Positions 17,230 through 26,387 of a stretch of 64,000 nucleotides of DNA are shown here, in pieces. The notes under the pieces were generated by a model. The model was not told the DNA's origin. It saw only the letters and a list, made by a program, of their open reading frames with translations, and did no database searches. Position 1 is the first letter of the stretch. Each line of letters opens with the position of its first letter. The DNA is from Roseofilum acuticapitatum BLCC-M154 (GTDB taxonomy: Bacteria > Cyanobacteriota > Cyanobacteriia > Cyanobacteriales > Desertifilaceae), in NCBI RefSeq assembly GCF_030068475.1, contig NZ_JAQOSP010000141.1, positions 1 through 64,000 of the forward strand. The letters are read 5' to 3'. The position numbers and the translations under genes are program-made.

Positions 17230-17898
17230 ATGAATAGTAACTATCCCCTAGGTTCAAGCTGGGAGTTGGTATCAGTTTTGCCTAGACCCCATCATCCTTC
17301 TACAGATTGCCCAATTAAACGTTCCATCGATATTGTGGGCAGTCTGGTGGGTTTGCTGATTCTAGCTCTAATCTTTATTCCGATCGCCATTGCCATTAAA
17401 CTCGATAGTCCCGGGCCCATTTTCTTTAGTCAGCGCCGCTATGGACTCCATGGTAAGCCGTTTACCATCTACAAGTTTCGCTCGATGGTCACCGATGCGG
17501 ATAGCCTCAAGTCTAAGGTGAAAAACAAGGCTAGTGGCTTAATCTTTAAAAATGAATCCGATCCCCGCGTGACTAAAGTTGGACAGTTTTTACGCAAAAG
17601 TAGTTTAGATGAGTTTCCCCAATTCTGGAATGTGCTACTCGGAGATATGAGCTTAGTCGGGACTCGTCCCCCTATCCATGAGGAGGTCGTTCGCTATAAA
17701 CCCCATCATTGGAGACGCTTGGATGTGAAGCCGGGTTTAACGGGACAGTGGCAAGTGAGCGGCCGTTCCTTAGTGAAGAATTTTGAGGATATTGTCAGTC
17801 TAGATTTAGAATATCAATCCCTCTGGACTCCTCTCTACGATCTACAGATTATTTGGCAAACGATTCATGTGGTCTTACGTCGAACCGGTGCTTGTTAA
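17230..17898 (+). CDS. monotopic sugar-phosphate transferase (WcaJ/PglC-type)
   Basis: From ATG 17,230 the protein is 222 residues. It has an N-terminal hydrophobic re-entrant/membrane segment (SIDIVGSLVGLLILALIF), then the bacterial sugar transferase core: SPGPIFFSQRRYG, FTIYKFRSM, the catalytic Asp-Glu pair in SSLDEFPQFWNVL, GDMSLVGTRPP and KPGLTGQWQVSGR. These enzymes move hexose-1-phosphate from a UDP-sugar to undecaprenyl phosphate, the first step of exopolysaccharide or glycan assembly. It is the short catalytic form without the large N-terminal membrane domain. galE lies just downstream and convergent, and could supply UDP-galactose. Confidence 0.88.
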   Translation: MNSNYPLGSSWELVSVLPRPHHPSTDCPIKRSIDIVGSLVGLLILALIFIPIAIAIKLDSPGPIFFSQRRYGLHGKPFTIYKFRSMVTDADSLKSKVKNKASGLIFKNESDPRVTKVGQFLRKSSLDEFPQFWNVLLGDMSLVGTRPPIHEEVVRYKPHHWRRLDVKPGLTGQWQVSGRSLVKNFEDIVSLDLEYQSLWTPLYDLQIIWQTIHVVLRRTGAC

Positions 17899-17932
17899 CC
17901 GATTGCACTAGATCTTAAAGTGACGGTGTTTA

Positions 17933-17963
17933 GGGGTCAACGGTTGTTGACCCTGTTTCTATT
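17933..17963. terminator. hairpin terminator between sugar transferase and galE
   Basis: GGGTCAAC (17,934-17,941) pairs perfectly with GTTGACCC (17,946-17,953) around a GGTT loop, followed by a T-rich run (TGTTTCTATTT). It sits between two convergent genes, so it terminates at least the plus-strand transcript. Confidence 0.7.
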
Positions 17964-17997
17964 TGGGGGGAGTGGGGAGATGATGACCCATTACTCA

Positions 17998-18996
17998 TTA
18001 CCCATGGCGAGATTGATGCCATTGCCAGGCATGACGAATAATGGTTTCAACATCGGGATAGAGGGGAGTCCAGTGGAGGAGAGTTCTGGCTTTATCACTA
18101 CTACCAACTAATATAGGTGCATCTCCGGGACGGCGATCGCACTCAACCGCCTTAATTTCACATCCCGTCACTTGGCGAGCGCTTTCAATTACTTGTCTGA
18201 CGGAAAAGCCATTGCCATTGCCGAGATTAAAGACTTCACTTTCGCCGCCTTTTAAGAGGTATTCTAAACCCAGCACATGGGCAGCCGCTAAATCGACCAC
18301 ATGAATATAGTCTCGCAGACAGGTTCCGTCTTCGGTGTCGTAATCTGTGCCAAAAATGGATAAAGATTCCCGTTTTCCTAAAGCGGTGTGCAGCGCCAAG
18401 GGAATCAAATGGGTTTCGGGATGATGATCTTCGCCTAATAAGCCTCCGGGTTCGGCTCCGGCGGCATTAAAATAGCGGAAACGGACGGATTTTAAGCCAT
18501 AGGCGCTATCAAAATCGGTTAGGATACGTTCTACCATGGCCTTACTCGCTGCATAGGGACTCATGGGATTTTGGGGATGATCTTCGGGGATGGGGAGGGT
18601 TTGGGGTTCTCCGTAAATGGCGCAAGTGGAGGAGAAAACCAGCTTGTTCACTTTCGCGTTTAGCATGGCTTCGAGTAGGGTTAGTGTGCCATGAACGTTG
18701 TTGCTGTAGTACATGCCGGGTTTATGGACAGATTCGCCAACGGCAATAAAGGCGGCAAAGTGCATGACGGCCGCGATGGGATAGGTTTGGAAGATTTGAT
18801 CGAGTAAGATGCGATCGCCAATATCTCCGACAATTAAGGGGACTTTGAGAACATTTTCCACTAAATCCTGATGGCCATAACTGAGATTATCTAGGATAAT
18901 CACTTCATAGTTGGCCTGTTGTAAGGCTAACACGGCATGGGAGCCTATATAGCCTGCTCCACCGGTTACTAAAATGGTTGGTTTTTGTTGCGCCAC
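17998..18996 (-). CDS. galE: UDP-glucose 4-epimerase
   Basis: This 332-residue extended short-chain dehydrogenase has the NAD-binding TGGAGYIGSH loop, the catalytic Y-x3-K (MSPYAASKAMVE), FRYFNAAGA and the GalE-type C-terminal region (NLGNGNGFSVRQVI, RRPGDAPILVGSS). It interconverts UDP-glucose and UDP-galactose in the cytoplasm. The start is GTG at 18,996, overlapping a weak AAGG. Placement opposite the polyprenyl sugar transferase suggests a role in exopolysaccharide precursor supply. Confidence 0.93.
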   Translation of the reverse strand: MAQQKPTILVTGGAGYIGSHAVLALQQANYEVIILDNLSYGHQDLVENVLKVPLIVGDIGDRILLDQIFQTYPIAAVMHFAAFIAVGESVHKPGMYYSNNVHGTLTLLEAMLNAKVNKLVFSSTCAIYGEPQTLPIPEDHPQNPMSPYAASKAMVERILTDFDSAYGLKSVRFRYFNAAGAEPGGLLGEDHHPETHLIPLALHTALGKRESLSIFGTDYDTEDGTCLRDYIHVVDLAAAHVLGLEYLLKGGESEVFNLGNGNGFSVRQVIESARQVTGCEIKAVECDRRPGDAPILVGSSDKARTLLHWTPLYPDVETIIRHAWQWHQSRHG

Positions 18997-19105
18997 CTTA
19001 AAAAGCCCCTTGTTAATTGATGTTTGTCTGGTAGTTGCATTACCCTAGATCTGGATCATCTTAACCCTAATCTTTCACGCCAGTTAGCGATTTGTTCTTT
19101 AAGTT

Positions 19106-19489
19106 ATGACAGATATTGCCCAAGAGATTACTGCCATTGATAACGAACTCTCGAAACGAGAGATTGCCCTCGATCCGGGGGGGTATTTTATTATTTACCT
19201 GGATCGAAAGGCTGGACTGATTTGTGCCAAGCATTTTACCAATATTATCAACGATCGCGGTCTGGCGGTCGATCCGGACACGGGGAAAGTGATTCCCGCG
19301 AAGGGGAAGGTGGAGCGTACGGCAAGTCAAGTTTATACGGCACGAACGGCTAAGGAGCTTTGTGTGAAGTTATTTGAAAGCGATCCTCCCTGTGCGGTGA
19401 CGATGCTCGATCATGCGGCATACCTGGGACGGGAGTTGGTGCGGGCGGAGTTTGCTTTGGTTCAGGGTATGGAGTATATCCAAGATTAA
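19106..19489 (+). CDS. cyanobacterial conserved protein, DUF4346-like
   Basis: The 127-residue protein matches my recollection of the DUF4346 family found across cyanobacteria. Recognisable segments are LDPGGYFIIYLDR, ICAKHFTNIINDRGLAVDP, VERTASQVYTARTAKELC and LDHAAYLGRELVRAE. It has no signal peptide or membrane segment and is therefore cytoplasmic. The function of the family is unknown to me. The AT start at 19,106 lacks a strong Shine-Dalgarno. It is divergent from galE and followed by acsF after 265 bases; that spacer contains no other gene I can support. Confidence 0.7.
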   Translation: MTDIAQEITAIDNELSKREIALDPGGYFIIYLDRKAGLICAKHFTNIINDRGLAVDPDTGKVIPAKGKVERTASQVYTARTAKELCVKLFESDPPCAVTMLDHAAYLGRELVRAEFALVQGMEYIQD

Positions 19490-19754
19490 GGAATATGAAG
19501 CCATTGCGATCGCCGGATCTCAGACTCCCAGAATAGCTGTATCCCCTGTGTTAATCAGGAAATTAGCTCGATCGCTCTCTAGATCAATCAAGAAACGTAA
19601 CGAAATTGTTGCAACTCTTAACATAAAAATGGCGATCGCTGCCTCAGACCTTGTTAGACTAAGACCCTAGATACTTTAAAAGCACTCCCTCATCGGAGAT
19701 CCAAACCCCCATCAGGGAAGACACTCATAACTCAAAACCAATCGTTAAAGACCT

Positions 19755-20831
19755 ATGGTAAGCTCGGCTGAAAAACCCGCTTTTCAAGAAATCCGTCCCG
19801 GAGTAAAAATCCCGGCCAAGGAAACTATCCTTACTCCTCGATTCTACACCACAGACTTCGATGAGATGGCCAAGATGGACATCTCAGTAAATGAAGCAGA
19901 ATTGCAAGCGATTCTAGAAGAATTTAGAACCGATTATAATCGCCATCACTTTATCCGTGACGAAGAATTTAACCAATCCTGGGATCATATCGATGGTGAA
20001 ACTCGTCGCTTGTTTGTGGAATTTCTCGAACGCTCTTGCACGGCTGAGTTTTCTGGCTTCTTACTCTATAAAGAATTGGGCCGTCGCCTCAAAGATAAAA
20101 GCCCCGTTTTGGCAGAATGCTTTAACTTAATGTCCCGTGACGAAGCCCGTCATGCTGGATTTTTGAATAAGGCCATGTCTGACTTTAATCTGTCCCTAGA
20201 TTTAGGCTTTTTGACCAAAAGTCGCAGCTATACCTTCTTCAAGCCTAAATTCATTTTCTACGCCACTTACCTGTCAGAAAAAATTGGCTACTGGCGCTAT
20301 ATCACCATCTATCGGCATTTAGAGCAACACCCGGAAAATAGAGTTTATCCCATCTTCCGCTTCTTTGAAAATTGGTGTCAGGACGAAAACCGCCATGGTG
20401 ATTTCTTTGATGCCATTATGAAGTCTCAGCCCCAAATCCTGAACGATTGGAAAGCTAAACTGTGGAGTCGCTTCTTCCTGTTGTCGGTGTTTGCGACGAT
20501 GTTCCTCAATGATATCCAACGGTCAGATTTCTATGCGTCTATTGGTTTGGATGCTCGCGAATATGACATCTATGTGATTAAGAAAACCAATGAAACGGCG
20601 GGTCGGGTATTCCCGGTTATGCTAGACGTAGAAAATCCGAAATTCTATGAATATTTGGATATTTGCGTCGAGAACAATAAGAAATTACGGGAAATTGATG
20701 CCTCTAGCAGTCCTAAGTTCTTGAAACCCCTGCAAAAGCTGCCCCACTTCCTGTCTAATGGCGTACAGTTCATCAAATTGTATTTCATGAAGCCTATTGA
20801 TGTAACGAATATGCAAGGCGCTGTGCTGTAA
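19755..20831 (+). CDS. acsF: Mg-protoporphyrin IX monomethyl ester oxidative cyclase
   Basis: The 358-residue protein is a diiron oxygenase of the AcsF/ChlA family. The ligand pattern is visible as E-x6-H-type helices: [19 protein letters not shown], then [19 protein letters not shown] and [19 protein letters not shown]. It forms the isocyclic E ring of chlorophyll using O2. Length and sequence are typical. It is followed by a strong terminator, so it is transcribed alone. Cyanobacteria often have a second, low-oxygen paralogue; none is in this window. Confidence 0.95.
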   Translation: MVSSAEKPAFQEIRPGVKIPAKETILTPRFYTTDFDEMAKMDISVNEAELQAILEEFRTDYNRHHFIRDEEFNQSWDHIDGETRRLFVEFLERSCTAEFSGFLLYKELGRRLKDKSPVLAECFNLMSRDEARHAGFLNKAMSDFNLSLDLGFLTKSRSYTFFKPKFIFYATYLSEKIGYWRYITIYRHLEQHPENRVYPIFRFFENWCQDENRHGDFFDAIMKSQPQILNDWKAKLWSRFFLLSVFATMFLNDIQRSDFYASIGLDAREYDIYVIKKTNETAGRVFPVMLDVENPKFYEYLDICVENNKKLREIDASSSPKFLKPLQKLPHFLSNGVQFIKLYFMKPIDVTNMQGAVL

Positions 20832-20854
20832 TCGGATTTTTTCATGAGGTGAAA

Positions 20855-20885
20855 GGGTTCTGCCAAGATTGGCAGAGCCTTTTTC
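20855..20885 (+). terminator. rho-independent terminator after acsF
   Basis: The stem TCTGCCAA / TTGGCAGA, extended by GG/CC pairs, has a two-base GA loop and is followed directly by TTTTTC. It lies 24 bases after the acsF stop codon. Confidence 0.88.
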
Positions 20886-20916
20886 TTGGGTTTAATTAGG
20901 GTATGTAGCAGTTTTC

Positions 20917-21022
20917 AAATGAGTTATCAACAGTTTGCCCTCATCCCCCAGCCCCTTCTCCCGCAGGAGAAGGGGAGTAGAAGTCCCTCTCCCGTGGGAG
21001 AGGGATATAGGGAGAGGGCAAA
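20917..21022 (+). repeat. copy of the dispersed palindromic repeat, with terminal AAATGAGTTAT
   Basis: The segment starts AAATGAGTTAT and continues CCTCATCCCCCAGCCCC, TTCTCCCGCAGGAGAAGG and TCCCGTGGGAGAGGGATA. The same order of parts, in reverse orientation, is found in the element at 48,054-48,230, including the AAATGAGTTAT terminus. This copy lies inside the reading frame of the gene that starts at 20,919. Confidence 0.75.
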
Positions 21023-21686
21023 ATCTCTCGTCTATCTGATTCTGGGATCTCTGCTGGGACTATGGGGAATTCAGATCGCCGCCTATGCGGATGCACTCGA
21101 TGTACCGCCAGGGGTTTTAGAAGAGTCTCCGGTTTTACAACGGTGGCAAGAGGACGTGCCGAATGTGCTGGAGGAGATCCAAACTGATCCGAGTCTTCCC
21201 ACGCGACTGAGAGGGGGGTATTCCCAGTTTCCTTCCTCGGAGCATCTGGGGGGGTTTCATGTGGGGTTGGAAGATTGGTGGTTGGGGAGAACCCGGTTAA
21301 GTGTGAGTGGGGGGTATGAGGGATCTTTTGGGGGCGAGCGATCGCACTTATCCTTGGATCTCCATTATCATTTGCTACCTTTGGGTGGATACTTTAACGT
21401 AGCTCCCGTTTTAGGCTATCACCATCTGGGAACCCCTGACTATTCAAGGGGAGGGGTTAATATAGGGATGCGGCTAATCTTGATTCCTTCACGGGGAGGC
21501 GGTACAGATTTATCCCTTTCGCAAACCTTTGTCAATCCTGGAAGTGGCACAGAAATCGGTTTAACGACTCTCTCGATGGGTTATGCTCTAACGAAGAAAT
21601 GGCGCTTAGGAACGGAGATTGAAAAGCAAAATTCCACGGAGCGCAAGGATAGTCGGGTGAGTATTTCTATGGAATGGATGTTTTAG
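20919..21686 (+). CDS. putative outer-membrane beta-barrel protein with repeat-encoded N-terminus
   Basis: From ATG 20,919 the protein is 255 residues. Residues about 8-34 (ALIPQPLLPQEKG..., GEGYRERA) are encoded by the dispersed palindromic repeat. A signal-peptide-like segment then follows (SLVYLILGSLLGLWGIQIAA), a linker, and a C-terminal region rich in alternating strands (RTRLSVSGGYEGSFGG, SHLSLDLHYHLLPLGG) that ends with the aromatic WMF expected of an outer-membrane barrel. No ATG, GTG or TTG occurs between the repeat and the signal peptide, so the repeat appears to supply the start codon. Export may be impaired by the extension. I do not recognise a family. Confidence 0.6.
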   Translation: MSYQQFALIPQPLLPQEKGSRSPSPVGEGYRERAKSLVYLILGSLLGLWGIQIAAYADALDVPPGVLEESPVLQRWQEDVPNVLEEIQTDPSLPTRLRGGYSQFPSSEHLGGFHVGLEDWWLGRTRLSVSGGYEGSFGGERSHLSLDLHYHLLPLGGYFNVAPVLGYHHLGTPDYSRGGVNIGMRLILIPSRGGGTDLSLSQTFVNPGSGTEIGLTTLSMGYALTKKWRLGTEIEKQNSTERKDSRVSISMEWMF

Positions 21687-21850
21687 CTGCACGGGATTTC
21701 TAAGCAATTGTACCATAGAGTGGGGCGATCGCACATCCCCCACAGGAGTGAACTGTAAATCCTCCACCTGGGTGAAGAAATTCCCGGAGAATTTTCCTAT
21801 ACTCAAAACTATAACATCCGATCTATACACCAGTGTGGGAGGCAGGAAAT

Positions 21851-22312
21851 ATGAAACTTACCAATGCAGCAATCTTAGCCCTATTTACTCCTCTTCTATG
21901 GTTCAGTCCAGCGAAAGCTGAAAATCCCGCTCACGTGCAACAACTCCTCGAAACTCGTGCTTGTATGGGATGTGACCTCTCTGGTGCAGATTTAAGCCTG
22001 CAACATTTGATTGGGGCAGATTTACGCAATGCTGATTTATCGGGTGCTAATTTGACTGAAGCGAACTTAGAAGGTGCAGATCTCACTGGTGCAAATCTGG
22101 AAGGTGCTAACCTTACGGATGCATTCCTCAATCAAGCCAGTTTACATGAAGCTAATCTGGTAGCGGTTAATTTTACTCGTGCTTCTTTGATTGAAGTCGA
22201 TGTTACCCAAGCGGATATGGAAGACCTGACGATTACGGAAGCCACCATTTACAATACCCAAATTGGGGTGGGTGGAACAGCGCCAGAACCCGGTGAAGAT
22301 GTAGAATTTTAA
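21851..22312 (+). CDS. secreted pentapeptide-repeat protein
   Basis: From ATG 21,851 (preceded by AGGAAA) the 153-residue product has a signal peptide (KLTNAAILALFTPLLWFSPAKA), a CMGC motif at the start of the mature part, and about fifteen A(D/N)LxG/x pentapeptide repeats (GADLSLQHLIGADLRNADLSG) that would form a quadrilateral beta-helix. An acidic tail closes it. Pentapeptide proteins of this form are abundant in cyanobacteria; their role is mostly unknown. It is convergent with ftsE, the stops overlapping by 4 bases. Confidence 0.82.
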   Translation: MKLTNAAILALFTPLLWFSPAKAENPAHVQQLLETRACMGCDLSGADLSLQHLIGADLRNADLSGANLTEANLEGADLTGANLEGANLTDAFLNQASLHEANLVAVNFTRASLIEVDVTQADMEDLTITEATIYNTQIGVGGTAPEPGEDVEF

Positions 22313-23058
22313 TCCACTTGGCTCAAGTGTCCTTGGTGTAAAGAGAACACCGGTTTGCCTAAAAACTGAATCAGTCGTTCGTCATGGGTGGTTACTAGGA
22401 TGGTAATCCCCATGCGATTGAGTTTTTGCAAGATTTTCATCACTTGCATCGCATTGTGGGAATCTAGGTTACCCGTAGGTTCATCGGCTAGGAGGAGAGG
22501 AGGTGTACCAACGAGAGCGCGAGCTAAACTGGCTCGTTGCTGTTCTCCTCCAGAGAGGTAACGGGGGAAAGAGTTGGCTTTGTGGGATAAGCCTAACATT
22601 CTCAGGGTAGCGGGTAGACGACGCTGGATTTCGGGTTGGCTCAAGCCTTGGGCGTGAAGGACGAAGGTGAGGTTTTCGGCGATGGTTTTTTGGGGAATGA
22701 GTTGGTAGTCCTGGAAGACGATACCCATTTTACGCCGCAGTTGGCAGAGGCGATCGCCCTTTAAGTCAGTCATGGTTTCCCCTAAAACGGTCAAGTTCCC
22801 CGATGTCGGTTTTTCTGCTCCATAAATGAGCTTGAGAAAGGTGGATTTTCCGGCTCCAGATGCTCCCGTAATGAACAGAAAATCCCCTTTATAGACGACT
22901 AAGGAGACTTGACGCAGGGGACAAGTACCCTTCTCATAGGTTTTGTTAACCTTCTCAAACTCAATGATAATTTCTTTTCCCGAAGTCGAAGATTTTGGGG
23001 AAGGAGAGGGTTGCCACCATTGCTGAACCGACTGTAGGGTTTGCTTGAGGGTTTTCAT
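22309..23058 (-). CDS. ftsE: FtsE-like ABC transporter ATPase
   Basis: The 249-residue ATPase shows Walker A GASGAGKST, the Q-loop VFQDYQLIP, signature LSGGEQQR, Walker B LLLADEPTGNLDS and the H-loop TTHDE. The ADEPTGNLD and QRASLARAL context is that of FtsE/LolD-type ATPases, and FtsE is the better fit (FQDYQL, IPQKTIAENL). FtsE works with the membrane protein FtsX to control cell-wall hydrolases at division; no ftsX is adjacent. The N-terminal 30 residues are a variable Ser/Pro-rich extension. It lies 3 bases downstream of the glycosyltransferase gene, so the two are probably co-transcribed. Confidence 0.85.
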   Translation of the reverse strand: MKTLKQTLQSVQQWWQPSPSPKSSTSGKEIIIEFEKVNKTYEKGTCPLRQVSLVVYKGDFLFITGASGAGKSTFLKLIYGAEKPTSGNLTVLGETMTDLKGDRLCQLRRKMGIVFQDYQLIPQKTIAENLTFVLHAQGLSQPEIQRRLPATLRMLGLSHKANSFPRYLSGGEQQRASLARALVGTPPLLLADEPTGNLDSHNAMQVMKILQKLNRMGITILVTTHDERLIQFLGKPVFSLHQGHLSQVD

Positions 23059-23061
23059 GCA

Positions 23062-23844
23062 TCAGAAGGACTGCGTTAAGGATAACCAGGCAAACCGAGG
23101 GAGGGCTAACATTCTGCGCCAACGACTCGGTTCTTGATAGAGGCGATACACCCATTCTAAATTGCGATCGCGCAACCAAGCCGGAGCGCGATCCTTTCGT
23201 CCTGCCCAAATATCAAAACTTCCTCCCACTCCAATCCAAATAGAACCCGGACACAGAGAACGATGTTGGGCAATCCACAATTCTTGACGAGGAACGCCCA
23301 AGCCCACATAAATTAAATAGGGTTGTTTTTCTTTCAATGTAGCTAAAAGATTTTGCTCTTCAGCCTCCGACAGATAGCCATGTTGCACCCCTGAAATCTT
23401 CAGATCTGGGCACTGCTGCTGCCACATTTGCGCCGCATCTTGGGCAACTCCCGGCTCTCCGCCATAGAAAAACGCCCCTCTAGAGTCTTCCTCTGGCGAG
23501 GATAACTCACCCATACGACAGAGCAAAGTTTCCGCTAATTCAATCCCTGGAAAGCGCTGGATCTGATAGCCTTGCCATTGTAAGTATAAAACCACTCCTG
23601 ACCCATCAGGAATCACCAAATCCGCTTGGCGGATAACTTGGGCTAGAGCCGGATTTTCCCGCGCTTGCATCGTCATTTCCGCATTCAGAGTCACCACATG
23701 GGCCCCTTGGCCTTGCCTGAGTTGATGCAGTAACCAACCGGGATAATCCTCACATAAATGAATGGGAATATCCATCACCTGCGCCGGTTCTGGACTCTTC
23801 ACCAGATTATTCTCCATCCTCACCCCTTCTAGTGATTCCATCAT
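23062..23844 (-). CDS. WecG/TagA/CpsF-family glycosyltransferase
   Basis: The 260-residue protein carries the family hallmarks HVVTLNAEMTMQARENP, IPDGSGVVLYLQW, RFPGIELAETLL, VGLGVPRQELWI and GVGGSFDIWAGRKDRAP. Members transfer an N-acetylmannosamine(uronic acid)-type sugar to lipid-linked N-acetylglucosamine in cell-surface polymer synthesis. Two starts are possible: ATG 23,844 with AAAGG upstream, or ATG 23,817 with AAGGGG upstream. It is translationally close to ftsE. Confidence 0.88.
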   Translation of the reverse strand: MMESLEGVRMENNLVKSPEPAQVMDIPIHLCEDYPGWLLHQLRQGQGAHVVTLNAEMTMQARENPALAQVIRQADLVIPDGSGVVLYLQWQGYQIQRFPGIELAETLLCRMGELSSPEEDSRGAFFYGGEPGVAQDAAQMWQQQCPDLKISGVQHGYLSEAEEQNLLATLKEKQPYLIYVGLGVPRQELWIAQHRSLCPGSIWIGVGGSFDIWAGRKDRAPAWLRDRNLEWVYRLYQEPSRWRRMLALPRFAWLSLTQSF

Positions 23845-23965
23845 TCTTGCCTTTCACCGTCTATGGTCAGTGCTTCCGTATTTTACCTTAGACCTACCCT
23901 AGCTATTCAGAGTGGGGGCAAAGAGGCGATCTATCATAGAGTGATTAAGGATTCAAGGTGCAGGA

Positions 23966-24943
23966 ATGACCGATTTTGATTCACCCTGGAAAGAGGCTAT
24001 TTCGCTTTACTTTCGTGATTTTATGCGCTTTTTCTTTCCCCTGATTGAGGCAGAGATTGCTTGGGCAAAGGGCTTTGAATTCCTGGATACCGAACTCCAG
24101 AAAATTAAGCGCGAAACCGAAACCGGGCGACGAGACGCGGATAAACTGGTCAAAGTCTGGAATAGGCATGGGGAAGAAATTTGGGTGTTGTTACACATCG
24201 AAGTGCAATCACAAGCCCAATCGGAGTTTGCTGAACGCATGTATATCTACAATAGTCGAATCTTTGACACCTATCGTCGAAATATCGCCAGTTTAGCCGT
24301 TTTAGCGGACGATCGCCCCTCTTGGCGACCCTATCGTTATCAGCGAGACTTTTGGGGATGTCAGGCCCGCTTAACCTTTCCCATTGTCAAGCTTCTTGAT
24401 TACAATGTCAGTGAGCTAGACAATGACCCTAACCCCTTTGCTGCCCTGGTTCAAGCTCATAGAGCAGCCCAGAGCATGGGTGAAAACCCAGAGGGGGGCT
24501 ATGAGAATAAACTGGCTGTAGTCAAAAGTCTCTATCAACGGGGATTATCCCGCCAGGATATTATCGAGCTATTTCGGTTGATTGACTGGCTCATTGCTCT
24601 ACCAGAGCGAGAAGAGCGGCGTTTATGGAGAGAAATTGAGACGTTAGAACAGGAGAGCTATATGCCTTATATTACCAGTGTTGAACGGTTTGGTATTGAG
24701 AAAGGACGCGAAGAGGGACGCGAAGAGGGACGAGCTAAAGGGCAACAAGAAGCGATTCTCCGTATCCTGGAAGTCCGTTTTGGTGATATTGGATTAAGAT
24801 TAGTCGAGCAAGTGCGGAAGATCGATAATCTGGAGATCCTGGGAGAGCTGTTGACTCAAGCGGTAACGGCTCAATCTTTGCCAGCTTTTGAGGAAGTCGT
24901 CATTGAATTGGGCGCGATCGAGGAGGATAATAGTAATCCCTAG
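23966..24943 (+). CDS. Rpn/PDDEXK-type protein with DUF4351-like C-terminus
   Basis: The 325-residue protein begins with a nuclease-like domain typical of the Rpn/transposase_31 group: FLDTELQKIKRE, RRDADKLVKVW and WVLLHIEVQSQAQSEFAERM. The D...EVQ pattern corresponds to a PDDEXK core in which Lys is replaced by Gln, as is common in this family. A helical middle part leads to a Glu/Arg repeat linker (EKGREEGREEGRAKG) and a C-terminal region resembling DUF4351. Such proteins are numerous in cyanobacteria, often called putative transposases, but are more probably recombination-promoting nucleases. It ends 16 bases before the histidine kinase gene. Confidence 0.75.
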   Translation: MTDFDSPWKEAISLYFRDFMRFFFPLIEAEIAWAKGFEFLDTELQKIKRETETGRRDADKLVKVWNRHGEEIWVLLHIEVQSQAQSEFAERMYIYNSRIFDTYRRNIASLAVLADDRPSWRPYRYQRDFWGCQARLTFPIVKLLDYNVSELDNDPNPFAALVQAHRAAQSMGENPEGGYENKLAVVKSLYQRGLSRQDIIELFRLIDWLIALPEREERRLWREIETLEQESYMPYITSVERFGIEKGREEGREEGRAKGQQEAILRILEVRFGDIGLRLVEQVRKIDNLEILGELLTQAVTAQSLPAFEEVVIELGAIEEDNSNP

Positions 24944-24959
24944 TGCCTAAAATTTCTCG

Positions 24960-26330
24960 ATGTTTCAAACGACTCGTCGCCGTTTAGCTTTGTGGTACAC
25001 TGCCGTGACTGCGGTGCTGCTGCTGTGTTTTGCTGGGGGGATTTATGGGTATGTGCGGGCGACGTTGATTGAGCGGATTGATGATACCTTGAATCATGTG
25101 GTGGAGGTGGTGGAGCGATCGCTGATTTTTGAGGCTCTGTCTAGCGCTAATCGTCAATCTCCCCATTTCCAGATTAACCTAGAAGCGAGTTTTCAAAACC
25201 AGGTGGAACCGACGGAGGACGATCGCATTGATTTAGAATGGTTTAGTCCCACAGGAGAGTTATTATGGTCAACTTGGGAAACGCCTCTGGATCTGCCTCT
25301 CCATTTTAATCGCATGGGGGAAACGGTGCGAATTGGGCGATCGCCCCAGGAAAATCTTTGGAATGATAGGGATGATATTCTACTGCGACAAGTGACCGAC
25401 CGTGTACAAGTGGGTCGGGAGGTGTTAGGATACCTGCGCGTTAGCCATCCTTGGTTTGAAGTGACGAAACCTACCCGTCAGTTAATGGTGGATTTGGCAG
25501 CAGTTGTTAGTTTAACGATCATAGCAGTGGCGGCGATCGGTTGGTTCTTGTCGGGTTTAGCCATGGAACCAGTGAGAGTAAGCTATCTGAAACTGAAGCA
25601 ATTTACCTCCGATGCATCCCATGAATTAAGAAACCCCATTGCCACCATTCAAACCAACGTTCAAGTTGCCCTTGCCGATCCGAGTTTAGATCCTCAACAA
25701 CATCAACATTTACAAGTCGTCGAACGACTGACGCGACGGATGGGAAGGTTAGTCAACGATCTGTTATTTTTAGCTCGGCAAGATAGTGGCATGGTGGAGC
25801 AGCAATGGCAACCTATTCCTTTAGATGCTTTAGTGATGGAAGTGATTGAAGAACAGCAACTGATTGCGCGATCGCTGCAGTTAACCTTAGAGTTTAACCT
25901 AGAGGCTCCCGATTCTGCTGGCGATCGAGACCCGTTTACCGTTGCTGGAGATTGGACTCAGTTAAGTCGTCTCTGCACGAACTTAGTGAGTAATGCTCTG
26001 CAATATACCCCGGCTGGAGGAACGATTACGGTGAGTTTAACCCAGGGTTCTGGAATACACTTGCAAGTCAAAGATACAGGGATGGGCATTGCTAAAGGGG
26101 ATTTACCCTATCTCTTTGATCGCTTTTATCGAGTCGATCCGGCTCGCAGCCGCGATGCACGAGATCCGGAAGGTCAAGTGGCGACAGGATCGGGGTTAGG
26201 ATTAGCGATAGTGAAGGCGATCGTTGATAATCATCAGGGCAGTATTAAAATAGAATCGCAACCGGATCGAGGGACAACCGTTACTGTGAATTTACCAGAA
26301 TATCGACCAGATCAAGGATTATCGAGTTAG
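24960..26330 (+). CDS. membrane sensor histidine kinase
   Basis: The 456-residue protein has membrane segments at about 12-32 and 179-200 flanking a periplasmic domain of about 145 residues. HisKA follows with H221 in DASHELRNPIATIQTNV, then a HATPase domain (NLVSNALQYTPAGG, DTGMGIAKGDLPYLFDRFYR, GSGLGLAIVKAIV). The layout resembles the cyanobacterial RppB/NblS-type kinases, RppB being closer in size. No HAMP domain is obvious, and no response regulator lies next to it. The signal is unknown. Confidence 0.88.
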   Translation: MFQTTRRRLALWYTAVTAVLLLCFAGGIYGYVRATLIERIDDTLNHVVEVVERSLIFEALSSANRQSPHFQINLEASFQNQVEPTEDDRIDLEWFSPTGELLWSTWETPLDLPLHFNRMGETVRIGRSPQENLWNDRDDILLRQVTDRVQVGREVLGYLRVSHPWFEVTKPTRQLMVDLAAVVSLTIIAVAAIGWFLSGLAMEPVRVSYLKLKQFTSDASHELRNPIATIQTNVQVALADPSLDPQQHQHLQVVERLTRRMGRLVNDLLFLARQDSGMVEQQWQPIPLDALVMEVIEEQQLIARSLQLTLEFNLEAPDSAGDRDPFTVAGDWTQLSRLCTNLVSNALQYTPAGGTITVSLTQGSGIHLQVKDTGMGIAKGDLPYLFDRFYRVDPARSRDARDPEGQVATGSGLGLAIVKAIVDNHQGSIKIESQPDRGTTVTVNLPEYRPDQGLSS

Positions 26331-26387
26331 GGAGGAATATCTGTTATTTTGGATCAATCTTCCCATCTGAAATTTCTCCAAAAAATA

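Noticed and set aside
19590-19625. A possible HLR1 (RpaB) site upstream of acsF (GTAACG/TTGCAAC)
   Set aside because: The match to the GTTACA direct repeat is too weak to support the site.
23966-24943. A transposase gene of an insertion sequence
   Set aside because: The protein fits the Rpn nuclease group; there are no terminal inverted repeats or target duplications around it.
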